Source: Rhizobium herbae
Lineage (GTDB): Bacteria > Pseudomonadota > Alphaproteobacteria > Rhizobiales > Rhizobiaceae
NCBI RefSeq assembly: GCF_019511375.1
Contig: NZ_JAEUAO010000003.1
Span: 62,001 to 126,000 of the forward strand
Direction of reading: 5' to 3'
DNA length: 64,000 bases
Position numbers and translations under genes: made by a program. The notes below the pieces were generated by a model. It was given only the letters and a program-made list of their open reading frames with translations. It was not told the origin of the DNA and did not search any database. Of this stretch, positions 43,160 to 50,934 are shown one piece after another; positions within the stretch are counted from its first letter, which is position 1; each line of letters starts with the position of its first letter.

Positions 43160-43777
43160 CTAATACAAATAGGGGATGATTCGCTTGGTCCTGCGCATAT
43201 AGTCGCTATAGCGTGAGCCGAAAATCTCCAACATCATACGCTCCTCCTTGTCGGCTCGAGCAAAAAAAAGCACTGCGAAGCCGATAATGCCTGCTGGCCC
43301 GGCAATCCAATTTGAAAGCAGAAACGCCTGTCCAAGCCCCATGAGCAGGAATGAAGTATACATGGGGTGGCGGATGAGAGCGTATGGCCCGCCACACACC
43401 AGTTCGTGCCGGTCACGGATTTCCAGCGTGATGGACCAGTTCCGGCCAAGTTCCTTGTGGGTTCGCCGAAAGATCCACATTGCAAGAGCAAACATCGAGG
43501 CGCCGACAAAGATCGCCCAGGAGCGGGCCGGATAGTCGGCAGCCCTCGGGATACCAGTCACGACATAAAATGCTGGCAAGATGGCGAGGCCGAAAAGGGC
43601 CGCCGCAAGCGCAAACCGGTCAAGACCAGAACGGCGGTGACTGACGATCCGCACGCGCTTTGCGCGGCGTTCGAAAGGATACCGAATTACGTACCAGACG
43701 ACGATGCCGATCATCCAGACGATCTCGCCAGCCGCAGCTACGGACACGTTCAATTTGGTCACCGGCCTTTCTGTCAT
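43160..43777 (-). CDS. ICMT/PEMT-like membrane methyltransferase
   Basis: A 205-residue integral membrane protein with about five helices and the C-terminal isoprenylcysteine-methyltransferase signature GGPYALIRHPMYTSFLL, then EERMMLEIFGSRYSDYMRRTKRIIPYL. The R-H-P and E-E-R residues bind the cofactor SAM. Bacterial members methylate various lipid-like substrates and the real substrate is unknown. It starts at 43777 and is separated by 10 bp from the downstream acyltransferase-like gene, making a three-gene operon. Confidence 0.82.
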   Translation of the reverse strand: MTERPVTKLNVSVAAAGEIVWMIGIVVWYVIRYPFERRAKRVRIVSHRRSGLDRFALAAALFGLAILPAFYVVTGIPRAADYPARSWAIFVGASMFALAMWIFRRTHKELGRNWSITLEIRDRHELVCGGPYALIRHPMYTSFLLMGLGQAFLLSNWIAGPAGIIGFAVLFFARADKEERMMLEIFGSRYSDYMRRTKRIIPYLY

Positions 43778-43818
43778 CTGCCGTCAACGTGGCGCACAAG
43801 GTGTCAGCGCGCCTGCGC

Positions 43819-44394
43819 TCACCCCACGTTCATCTCTCGAAGTTTCGTAATGAATTGTTGGGGCCTGAGCCAGATGCTGGGGGTCTTATACCCCATGGAG
43901 CGTGCAATGTCCGCGACAAAAGCGTTGCAATTGTAGATCGACGCCTGCCAGAACCGGGATTTGGCCTTTAGCTGCCGTATGTGGGCAACGGTTTTTTTGT
44001 ATTGGGCTTCGGTCAACATAACGCGCCAGCTTGCCGACCGATATTCCTCTTCCAAGTCGCCATCGCTTGCACCAGTCTCGGCCGGCACCGGCAAAAAATG
44101 GCCCAGGACATAGGGTGTCGTGCTAGCCGTGGCAGGGGCAAGGCCTGCGACCTCGGGATCAATCATCTCCCCAGCCGCACCTTCGCGCCCGAAGATCACA
44201 TAGGAATGACCATAGCTGAGGGCATAGCGAGAGCGGAATTCGATGAAATACCGGCTCTCCTTGGCCTCGAGGGCGGGGCGGGCATCCGAAACAAAACGAG
44301 GTTCAGGGTGCTTGTCTTGCGTCTGGCAGGCTGCGGCCGATAGTACCAGCATGACTGCGATCGCTATTCGTCGTGTTGTGAGCGCTATCGCCAC
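43819..44394 (-). CDS. Lipoprotein with a permuted papain-like (NlpC/P60-LRAT) motif
   Basis: A 191-residue predicted lipoprotein. The N-terminus has RR, a hydrophobic stretch and a lipobox LSAAAC (Cys about 23). The mature part has YGHSYVIFG (His) and, about 90 residues later, YNCNAFVADIARSMG, reminiscent of the NC-x-x-F-V Cys motif of permuted NlpC/P60-LRAT hydrolases. Cys/His order His-then-Cys fits a permuted papain fold. It may be an envelope hydrolase or an inactive relative. The start is a GTG at 44394 because the internal ATG (44352) would remove most of the signal peptide. Confidence 0.6.
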   Translation of the reverse strand: MAIALTTRRIAIAVMLVLSAAACQTQDKHPEPRFVSDARPALEAKESRYFIEFRSRYALSYGHSYVIFGREGAAGEMIDPEVAGLAPATASTTPYVLGHFLPVPAETGASDGDLEEEYRSASWRVMLTEAQYKKTVAHIRQLKAKSRFWQASIYNCNAFVADIARSMGYKTPSIWLRPQQFITKLREMNVG

Positions 44395-44483
44395 GCGCTG
44401 TCTCCCGAACCCCTACGCAGCAAGCTTTCTCCGATCTAGGGACCGTGCCGCATGCGACCGTGTCCGTTCAACGGATTGCAGAC

Positions 44484-44508
44484 GGGGAAGGGCAAGAAGC
44501 CCTTCCCC
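44484..44508 (-). terminator. Perfect hairpin downstream of the small lipoprotein gene
   Basis: GGGGAAGGGC, a 5-base loop, and GCCCTTCCCC form a perfect 10-bp stem, 18 bp past the stop of the 45-residue lipoprotein. It lacks a clear T-run on the minus strand, so a Rho-independent terminator or an RNA 3' stability element is the cautious reading. Confidence 0.5.
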
Positions 44509-44525
44509 GCGGATCAAACTCGCGA

Positions 44526-44663
44526 TCACTTGTAGACCGGTGCCGGCTCCACTGTGTCGACGGCCGGCGGCGGGGCTTTCCCCTTGCCTTTGCCAATTGT
44601 TCCGCATGCACTCAGACTGGCGACGGAAAACAAGGCTACAATCACGATCAGAATTCTGCTCAT
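44526..44663 (-). CDS. Small lipoprotein
   Basis: A 45-residue ORF too short to stand out by length alone. It has a type II signal peptide with lipobox SLSAC (Cys 20) after a hydrophobic stretch (ILIVIVALFSVA), then a 25-residue basic then proline-rich tail (GKGKGKAPPPAVDTVEPAPVYK). A GAGGAGAGGAG RBS lies six bases upstream of the ATG. The lipidated Cys would anchor it to the outer membrane. Function unknown. A strong hairpin follows. Confidence 0.72.
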   Translation of the reverse strand: MSRILIVIVALFSVASLSACGTIGKGKGKAPPPAVDTVEPAPVYK

Positions 44664-44851
44664 CAAGTACTCCTCTCCTCAGCACGGAATCAGGTTATCG
44701 AAGGCAACGCTTATAGTAATACGGTCGAATTACACCGGCGCATAGTGCAAAAAAAACACAGTTGGCGCCGGGTTGCCCTTACCGAGCTACCCCACGACAA
44801 CTAGGACACATTGCATCGCTTTCAATACTGAATCTGCAGACGCACACATTA

Positions 44852-45442
44852 TCAGATCACCAATACCGCCGTTCCCACAGGGGTACGCTCGTAAAGATCC
44901 ACGATGTCTTCATTTGTCAGTCGAATGCATCCGCTTGACACCGCCTGGCCTATGGTCCACGGCTCGTTTGTTCCGTGCAGCCGGAACATCGTGTCCTGCC
45001 CGCCGCGGTAGAGGTAAAGTGCGGAGGCACCAAGCGGGTTGTGCGGACCGCCGGGCACGCCGGAGGCATATTGCTGCAAATGAGGTTTGCGCCTTATCAT
45101 ATTGGCGGTGGGCGTCCACGAGGGCCATACGGCCTTGCGTCCGATGGTTGCTTTACCCTTCAGTGTGCGCCCCTCCTCCCCGACGCCAATGCCGTAGCGC
45201 ATGGCCCAGCCGCCTGGCTCAACGGCATAAAGATAGCGTTGCGATGTATCGACAACGATTGTTCCGGGCGGCTCGTTTCCCTCATAGCGCACATACCGGC
45301 GACGGTAACGACGATCAGGCGCCGCCGCGAACGCCGTCGAAACAGGCTCCCCCAGTCGCCTTATTGCTGGGGTACATCCGGAGGCCATCAAGGCGAGACC
45401 GCCGAGCACGAACGCCCGGCGTGCGATATCATCACTGTTCAT
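44852..45442 (-). CDS. L,D-transpeptidase (YkuD family)
   Basis: A 196-residue enzyme. The N-terminus is RRAFVLGGLALMASGC (a Tat-like twin-arginine, then a lipobox-like Cys). The YkuD domain (about 60-196) starts at GTIVVDTSQRYLYAVEPGG and ends with the catalytic signature LHGTNEPWTIGQAVSSGCIRLTNED (His and Cys). It makes 3-3 cross-links or attaches lipoproteins to peptidoglycan in the periplasm. ATG 45442 follows AGGTGA; a GTG at 45448 is equally possible. Confidence 0.9.
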   Translation of the reverse strand: MNSDDIARRAFVLGGLALMASGCTPAIRRLGEPVSTAFAAAPDRRYRRRYVRYEGNEPPGTIVVDTSQRYLYAVEPGGWAMRYGIGVGEEGRTLKGKATIGRKAVWPSWTPTANMIRRKPHLQQYASGVPGGPHNPLGASALYLYRGGQDTMFRLHGTNEPWTIGQAVSSGCIRLTNEDIVDLYERTPVGTAVLVI

Positions 45443-45705
45443 TTTCACCTGCCCAGCTGTGGCTCATCGATTTCGTCTTTAACACCCCAGCGCCGATGAA
45501 CCAAGTCTCTCGCTCCGGTGGAACGTTGCATTGGGCGGCTTCGCGGGCACACGGTTCAACGGTCGCGTAAACGCGCGCGGCACAGATCCGAGAGACGACT
45601 GAGGTTCTCCAAGAGATGAGGAGCCCGCCCGCTGCCTGATGAAAACTTCTTGCACCCGCCTTCTTCGTCTGCTCGATTGGACCAAAACAAACAAGAAGGG
45701 TGGAC

Positions 45706-46464
45706 ATGATGAAGCTTGGCTTCGACGGGAAAGTGGCACTTGTAACCGGAGCAGGTTCTGGCATAGGCGCGGCTGTATCGAGACAACTCGCAGAAGAAGG
45801 GGCCGAAGTCGTTGTTGCCGATATCAACGGAGACGCTGCGCAGACTGTTGCCGCCGAAATACGCTCGCTCGGCGGGCAGGCTCAACACCTTGCAGTCGAT
45901 GTCAGCGACCCTGATGCCGTGGAAAGGCTCGTCGAATTCGTTATCGACAGATGCGGCGCGCTGCATTTGGCGGTGAACAATGCGGGCACCGATGGAGTCA
46001 GAAAAGCGACGGCGGACTACCCGCTTGACGAGTGGCACAGATTGCTGAATGTCAATCTCAACGGCGTTTTCTACTGCATGAAGCATGAAATCGCCGCAAT
46101 GGTGCAAAACGGCGGAGGCTCAATCGTTAACATGTCCTCCATCCTGGGCTGTGTGGGATTGCCAACGGCATCGGCCTACACCGCCGCCAAACATGGCGTT
46201 GTCGGGCTCACGAAGGTAGCGGCAATCGAATACGCCAGGATGGGCGTTCGCATCAATGCGGTGGGTCCTGGCTGGATCGAAACGCCACTTCTATCGGACC
46301 ATTCAGACACAGCGAGCACCCGTCGCATGAACGCCCTTCAGCCGATGGCCAGGCGCGGCACGCCGCAAGAGGCCGCCGCTCTTGTTTGCTTCCTCTTGTC
46401 GGAACAGGCCAGTTTCATCTCTGGAAGCTTCCATCTGGTGGATGGAGCCTATACCGCCCATTAG
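45706..46464 (+). CDS. SDR-family oxidoreductase
   Basis: A 252-residue classical short-chain dehydrogenase: TGAGSGIGAAVS cofactor motif, NNAGTDG, SSILGCVG with the catalytic Ser, YTAAKHG (Y-x3-K), and WIETPL. The substrate is not evident; a sugar or steroid-like alcohol oxidation is typical. AAGGGTGGAC precedes the ATG 45706. A GTG at 45700 is possible. Single gene. Confidence 0.82.
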   Translation: MMKLGFDGKVALVTGAGSGIGAAVSRQLAEEGAEVVVADINGDAAQTVAAEIRSLGGQAQHLAVDVSDPDAVERLVEFVIDRCGALHLAVNNAGTDGVRKATADYPLDEWHRLLNVNLNGVFYCMKHEIAAMVQNGGGSIVNMSSILGCVGLPTASAYTAAKHGVVGLTKVAAIEYARMGVRINAVGPGWIETPLLSDHSDTASTRRMNALQPMARRGTPQEAAALVCFLLSEQASFISGSFHLVDGAYTAH

Positions 46465-46568
46465 CTAGCGTGGGGGCTTGCGCGAGAGATCGCATTGTCG
46501 GCAACGCTTGATCGCTCGAACTTGCCGACAGGGAACAGAAAATGGCCCCCTTCATGGGGAGGCCTACA

Positions 46569-46600
46569 GGGCCCGATTCGACTGCCAGGCGGTCGGGCCC
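46569..46600 (+). terminator. GC-rich hairpin after the SDR gene
   Basis: GGGCCCGA (46569-46576) and TCGGGCCC (46593-46600) form a perfect 8-bp stem with a 16-base loop, 105 bp past the SDR stop, followed by TAGTTTCTC. The T-run is poor, so this is only a possible terminator. No gene is seen in 46465-46717. Confidence 0.3.
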
Positions 46601-46717
46601 CTGAGTAGTTTCTCGATGAGCGATCACTTAAGGCATTACTGGGTTCGAAATCTTACAAATGCATCCATGCCAACTTCGCGATAATGGCACGCGCTCTCGC
46701 GGACACGTCTTTTCAGA

Positions 46718-47038
46718 TTACGACTTCCGAGTTTTTTCCTCCTTGCGCTCTGGGATATCCTCCTGCTCCATCTCTTCGAGGAGTTCATTGATCGGTTCAA
46801 ATTCCATCTCGGGCGGCGTTGTTGCGTCTGGAGGCCGCTGATCGGGCCGTTGTCTCAGAGCCTGCTTGAGCGCCTTGGGAGTAAGAAGTACATCCGTTTC
46901 TCCAGGCTTTCCGCCGGGGTGGCTGAATTTCATACCTTTTTCTGCCGGCATATCGAGCGCTTGTTCGGTATTCATGATTCCAAGAGCCACGCGTTTACCG
47001 CCGACCTTTACCGTCGCTTCAACCATCTTCTTTTTCAT
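46718..47038 (-). CDS. Hypothetical stress protein with acidic C-terminus
   Basis: A 106-residue soluble protein. The N-terminal part (VEATVKVGGKRVALGIMNTEQALDMPAEKGMKFSH) reads like a small beta-rich domain; the C-terminal 45 residues are charged and partly acidic (INELLEEMEQEDIPERKEEK). No known family. The ATG at 47038 has AAGGAG eight bases upstream. An exact EcfG-type promoter lies at 47062-47086, only 24 bp upstream of the start, a strong sign of a stress-regulated gene. Confidence 0.6.
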   Translation of the reverse strand: MKKKMVEATVKVGGKRVALGIMNTEQALDMPAEKGMKFSHPGGKPGETDVLLTPKALKQALRQRPDQRPPDATTPPEMEFEPINELLEEMEQEDIPERKEEKTRKS

Positions 47039-47061
47039 CGCTTGCACTCCTTGCATTAGCA

Positions 47062-47086
47062 AACGTCCGCGGAGTGCGTTCGTTCC
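47062..47086 (-). promoter_or_regulatory. EcfG-type promoter for the 106-residue protein
   Basis: Minus strand: GGAAC, 16 bases, CGTT, an exact consensus match. The -10 element is 24 bp upstream of the ATG at 47038, a short leader. Confidence 0.68.
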
Positions 47087-47248
47087 GCGAAAAAATCTAC
47101 GGGCGCGGGGGAATACACAATCAAGTTTCAGTCGCCGACAAAGCACGGCGTTGCGTAACGGGCATCGGAAAGTCGCGCAAGCGGCTCGGTGCTGCCCGGC
47201 AGCTTCTAGCCCGCAACCAACATACCGGACGCTTTTCCGGACAGAATG

Positions 47249-47758
47249 TTAAATCGTACGGCTGTCATAGGCCCAGTGCAGCAGAGCCTGGCGCTGACGC
47301 GGCCGGCACCAGCAATCCCCAGGCTCGCAGGCTCGACGAAGCTGAATGACATGGCGGCGGATAGCTTTCCAGCGGGCGATCTGTCGCTCGTCCTCGCCGC
47401 GCATGCGGCGACCTTGGTGGTAGCGGCAGTACCACTGGAACCAGCCACGCGGATCGTCGGGATGTATCCATCCTTTGGCTCGCCAGACGCTAAGCGGCTG
47501 GCTTGCGTCGACACCGAACCAGTTCAGTGACGGATCTTTTCGCAGCGACGACAGCCGGGCCTCTGCAAACCAGCTGCTGGGGAATTCGTCGCGACAATCG
47601 GTCATGTACTTGCCGCCGAACACGCCGAGTGCGAGCATCTCGGCGGGCGTCAAGTCTGGCCGGAAATCCGGATGATAGTCACGTCCGATTGGTGCAACGA
47701 GAGCGTAGCGGTAGCCTTGCTGCATCCGATCATTCACGACAATCCACCGGGGCCTCAT
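47249..47758 (-). CDS. Conserved-looking hypothetical protein
   Basis: A 169-residue soluble protein, rich in W, R, C and aromatic residues (DDPRGWFQWYCRYHQGRRM, ACEPGDCWCRPRQRQALLHWA). The C-terminal third has several Cys and basic residues and may bind metal or nucleic acid, but I know no named family. The ATG at 47758 is clear. No operon partner: the neighbours are more than 150 bp away. Confidence 0.62.
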   Translation of the reverse strand: MRPRWIVVNDRMQQGYRYALVAPIGRDYHPDFRPDLTPAEMLALGVFGGKYMTDCRDEFPSSWFAEARLSSLRKDPSLNWFGVDASQPLSVWRAKGWIHPDDPRGWFQWYCRYHQGRRMRGEDERQIARWKAIRRHVIQLRRACEPGDCWCRPRQRQALLHWAYDSRTI

Positions 47759-47924
47759 CGGGCGCTCTGCGATAGTAGTTTTAAGCGGTTGCGCCGCCAG
47801 ATCGACACGTTAAGTGCCGCTGCGAAACTCACCCACATGATTCTTCTCCAAGATAGGTATTTGAGGTCAAGCCTTCCGGCGACAAGAGCAGGCCCCGCCA
47901 TTGTTGCTGCATTTCCTCAGATAA

Positions 47925-48914
47925 TCATAGGTACAGCACCAGGGCCTTGAGAAAGTTTTCGGGATGATCGCGCGTCGCGTCCAACGCCTGATCAAGCTGT
48001 TCCAGACAATAGGTGTGGGTATAAAGGGTGGAGGGATCCAGCCGACCCGACACCACCGCCTCGATTGCTTCGTTCATCCCTCTCACATAGATTTGCGGAT
48101 CCCGCTCATGGGCGTTGACGACATCGAGCCCGCGCCAGTTCCAGAGCTGCAGGTTGACTTGCCGCGGCCCATCCTGGTGGTAACCGGCGATGATCAGCCG
48201 GCCCCGCTCGGCCGTCAGCTCGCTGGCCAGATCGAGGGGCCATTGTTTTCCCACGGCTTCTATCACTCGATCGCAGAAGCGGCCACCAGTCAAGGTGCGG
48301 ACGTCTTCGATGACGCGCCAATAGTCGTCCATGACGATTGTTTCGGACGCTCCCATGCGCTTGGCGACGTCGAGGGAAACCAGACGGCGCGAGATGGCAA
48401 TAACCCGTGCGCCGGCCTTGGCTGCCAGCTGGGTCAACAAGGCGCCCAGGAAGCCGACGCCGATGATTGCCACAGTCTGACCCGCCTCAATGCCGCTGCG
48501 GCGGAATATGTTCATTGCGCACCCAAGAGGTTCAGCAGGAAAGGGTTGGTCGTTAAGTTCGGCCGGAAGCCGGACCACCATGTTTTCGTCGGCTATGTCA
48601 TGGGTGGCATAGGCATGAAAAGACAGCGCTGCCACGCGATCGCCCACCGCAACGTTTCGGACGTCCTGGCCTACGGCATCGACATAACCCCAGCCTTCAT
48701 GACCGAGTCCCCCCGGCTCGGTGGGAAAAGTCATCCAATCGGGGCCTGCCCAGGGGCCGAGGTTCGAGGCACAGACGCCGCATCCTTCCAACCTGACCCG
48801 CACCTGCCCCCTTCCCGGCTCCGGTAGCGGGAGCGCCTGTACAGCGATTTTTCCCGGTTCGGTGACAATGGCTGCCATCATTTGCGTGCGGCACGGCGTC
48901 TGCGGCCTGTCCAT
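47925..48914 (-). CDS. Zinc-binding alcohol dehydrogenase family protein (MDR)
   Basis: A 329-residue medium-chain dehydrogenase. EGCGVCASN, then GHEGWGYVDAVG, give the GroES-like domain; GVGFLGALLTQLAAKAGARVIAIS is the nucleotide-binding loop. The first catalytic Cys/His/Glu environment is partly conserved (GHEGWG), while the structural zinc four-Cys lobe appears absent. The substrate is unknown; the context (sugar and stress genes) suggests a polyol. ATG 48914 has AAGGAG seven bases upstream. Confidence 0.75.
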   Translation of the reverse strand: MDRPQTPCRTQMMAAIVTEPGKIAVQALPLPEPGRGQVRVRLEGCGVCASNLGPWAGPDWMTFPTEPGGLGHEGWGYVDAVGQDVRNVAVGDRVAALSFHAYATHDIADENMVVRLPAELNDQPFPAEPLGCAMNIFRRSGIEAGQTVAIIGVGFLGALLTQLAAKAGARVIAISRRLVSLDVAKRMGASETIVMDDYWRVIEDVRTLTGGRFCDRVIEAVGKQWPLDLASELTAERGRLIIAGYHQDGPRQVNLQLWNWRGLDVVNAHERDPQIYVRGMNEAIEAVVSGRLDPSTLYTHTYCLEQLDQALDATRDHPENFLKALVLYL

Positions 48915-49012
48915 TCGGTTTCTCCTTCCATCGGACGGCTGCGTCGGCTGCCACCGGGCGATGCAGGCAGGCGACGACCGAACGATTGCCTATGCGGAAA
49001 TGCAGCCCTCAG

Positions 49013-49037
49013 AACTGCAACCGCGCAGGCGAGTTCC
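49013..49037 (-). promoter_or_regulatory. Weak EcfG-type promoter for the MDR gene
   Basis: Minus strand: GGAAC, 16 bases, AGTT, with the same -10 variant as the 27880 site. It lies 99 bp upstream of the MDR start at 48914. The match is weaker than the exact ones, so chance is possible. Confidence 0.33.
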
Positions 49038-49087
49038 GGAAAACGCAAGAAAATAGTCATTGAAGAAGATGATGAAGAAACTCCCCC

Positions 49088-49648
49088 TCATGTTTGCGTT
49101 TTTTGACGCTCGATCTCTTCGAGCACGGCCTCGGGAGAGACGCTTTTCTTCATCTCTTCTACGTCTTCGGTACTCACGTCCGGACGTGCGCCAACAACGG
49201 CAGCGATCGCTGACGTGATCTCCACGAGCTTGGTCGTCTCGTGTTCGTTGAGCAGAGCTATCTGCAGGGCAAGATCGGCGCGCTTGCCGTCCTCCTCAGC
49301 CATCCGATTCTGGCTGATCAACACGAAAGTCGTGATGAAGATCGCTTCAACAGAGGCTGCCATCGCGAGAACGACGAGCGAGGGGTCCCAAGCCTGCACG
49401 AGCGGCAGCCACCCCTTGTTGACGGCGATCCACAGGCCGAACACGGCGACGTGAAGGTAAGCAAACGGCATGCTGCCGGTAAAGCGAGTAATCGCCAGGC
49501 TCATCCGCTCCTGCACGCCGAGCTCTTTCTCCTCTTTCGCGCGGCGGCTGATCAGCGTCGATATATTGCGGTCGAGAACATGAATGAGCGGGCCGTTCTC
49601 CTCCTTGGGCTCTGGCACCTCTTTGTTCTCTCGCGTCTCTTGAGCCAC
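49088..49648 (-). CDS. DUF1003 membrane protein
   Basis: A 186-residue protein. The N-terminal 50 residues are charged, then two transmembrane helices (about 62-80, SMPFAYLHVAVFGLWIAV, and 93-116, LVVLAMAASVEAIFITTFVLI) of the DUF1003 family, and a C-terminal coiled-coil-like region (ISQNRMAEEDGKRADLALQIALLNEHE...). Function unknown; often near stress genes. An EcfG-type promoter lies at 49689-49713, back to back with the promoter of the glycan operon. Confidence 0.85.
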   Translation of the reverse strand: MAQETRENKEVPEPKEENGPLIHVLDRNISTLISRRAKEEKELGVQERMSLAITRFTGSMPFAYLHVAVFGLWIAVNKGWLPLVQAWDPSLVVLAMAASVEAIFITTFVLISQNRMAEEDGKRADLALQIALLNEHETTKLVEITSAIAAVVGARPDVSTEDVEEMKKSVSPEAVLEEIERQKTQT

Positions 49649-49688
49649 CGGCGATCTCCCATGATGTGAACTTGGTCACCGCATGACT

Positions 49689-49713
49689 AACCAAACCAAC
49701 GTCGCGAGGTTCC
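49689..49713 (-). promoter_or_regulatory. EcfG-type promoter for the DUF1003 gene
   Basis: Minus strand: GGAAC, 16 bases, GGTT. The -10 is 41 bp upstream of the start at 49648. It is divergent from the glycan operon promoter at 49765. Confidence 0.55.
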
Positions 49714-49764
49714 GGGGGAGGACGCCATTGATGATGGCAAGGACACAAAGATGTCATTGATGCA

Positions 49765-49789
49765 GGAACTTTTACGCTCCGCGCCGGTT
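49765..49789 (+). promoter_or_regulatory. EcfG-type promoter of the glycan operon
   Basis: Plus strand: GGAAC, 16 bases, GGTT (consensus CGTT). The -10 is about 40 bp upstream of the epimerase start at 49828, the normal distance. It places the whole 49.8-58.5 kb glycan operon under general-stress control. Confidence 0.58.
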
Positions 49790-49827
49790 GGGCAAACCAT
49801 CTTCACCTCCAACGGACGAGGAAGGCA

Positions 49828-50934
49828 ATGAAATCGGTACTTGTGTCGGGCGGATGCGGCTTCATCGGCCGACATGTAACCCAGGAATTGCTTGGAAGCG
49901 GGTACAACGTCCGTATCCTCGATGCGTTCATCGATCAGGTCCACGGCGATGCTGACATCGATGTACCCGAGGCGGCGGAGGTCATTCGTGGCGACGTCAG
50001 GGACAAGGCAACGGTGCTGAAGGCGCTTGATGGTGTCGACTGTGTCATCCATCTCGCGGCCGAGGTTGGCGTCGGTCAGTCCATGTACGAGATCGCCCGC
50101 TACGTGAGCTGCAACGATCTTGGCACCGCCGTTCTGCTCGAGGCCATGATCGGCCAATCCATTCGCCGGATCGTCGTTGCATCATCCATGAGCGTCTATG
50201 GCGAAGGTCGCTACCAGACAAGGGATGGCCGACAGATCGAGCACGTGCGGCGCAGTCCCGCAAACATCAAGGCGGGCCAGTGGAATCCCGTGGGTGGCGA
50301 TGGCAAACCGCTAATCCCCGTTGCAACGGATGAAGAAAAACCCGTAGACCTCGCCTCGATCTATGCACTGACGAAATATGCGCAGGAAAAGCAGGTGCTG
50401 ATCTTCGGCGAAGCCTATGGTGTCGAGGCCGTGGCACTGCGGCTCTTCAACGTCTTCGGTGTGGGGCAGGCTCTTTCAAACCCCTATACCGGCGTGCTTG
50501 CGAATTTCGCCTGCCGGCTCGCCAACGGTCAAGCGCCCATGATTTTCGAAGACGGCGAGCAGCGTCGCGATTTCGTAGATGTTCGTGACGTCGCGCGTGC
50601 CTTTCGCCTGTCGGTGGAAAAGCCGAATGCCGCGGGCCATATCATCAATGTCGGCAGCGGCCAGGCCTATGCGATCGCGCAGGTCGCCACACTTCTGGCG
50701 GCGGCTATGGGCGTCCCGGAAGTCCTGCCGGAGATCATGAACAAGGCGCGCTCCGGCGACATTCGAAATTGCTTCGCCAACATTTCCAAGGCTCGCGAAT
50801 TGCTCGGTTTTGAGCCGAAGCACAGGCTGGAGCATTCCCTGACACCGTTTGCCGAATGGGTTCGTCAGACCGCAGCGGTGGACCGTGCTGCCGAGATGAA
50901 GCGGCATCTGGAGGAGAAGGGGCTGGTATCATGA
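49828..50934 (+). CDS. NAD-dependent epimerase/dehydratase
   Basis: A 368-residue extended SDR for nucleotide sugars. GGCGFIGRH (residues 8-16), the SSMSVYGEG Ser region, and YALTKYAQEK (Y about 178, K about 182) form the catalytic set. The long insertion between the Ser and Tyr regions (about 130-165) is unusual. It probably makes a UDP- or other NDP-sugar for the downstream transferases. First gene of the operon, overlapping the next gene by 4 bp; GAGGAAGGCA precedes the ATG. Confidence 0.8.
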   Translation: MKSVLVSGGCGFIGRHVTQELLGSGYNVRILDAFIDQVHGDADIDVPEAAEVIRGDVRDKATVLKALDGVDCVIHLAAEVGVGQSMYEIARYVSCNDLGTAVLLEAMIGQSIRRIVVASSMSVYGEGRYQTRDGRQIEHVRRSPANIKAGQWNPVGGDGKPLIPVATDEEKPVDLASIYALTKYAQEKQVLIFGEAYGVEAVALRLFNVFGVGQALSNPYTGVLANFACRLANGQAPMIFEDGEQRRDFVDVRDVARAFRLSVEKPNAAGHIINVGSGQAYAIAQVATLLAAAMGVPEVLPEIMNKARSGDIRNCFANISKARELLGFEPKHRLEHSLTPFAEWVRQTAAVDRAAEMKRHLEEKGLVS

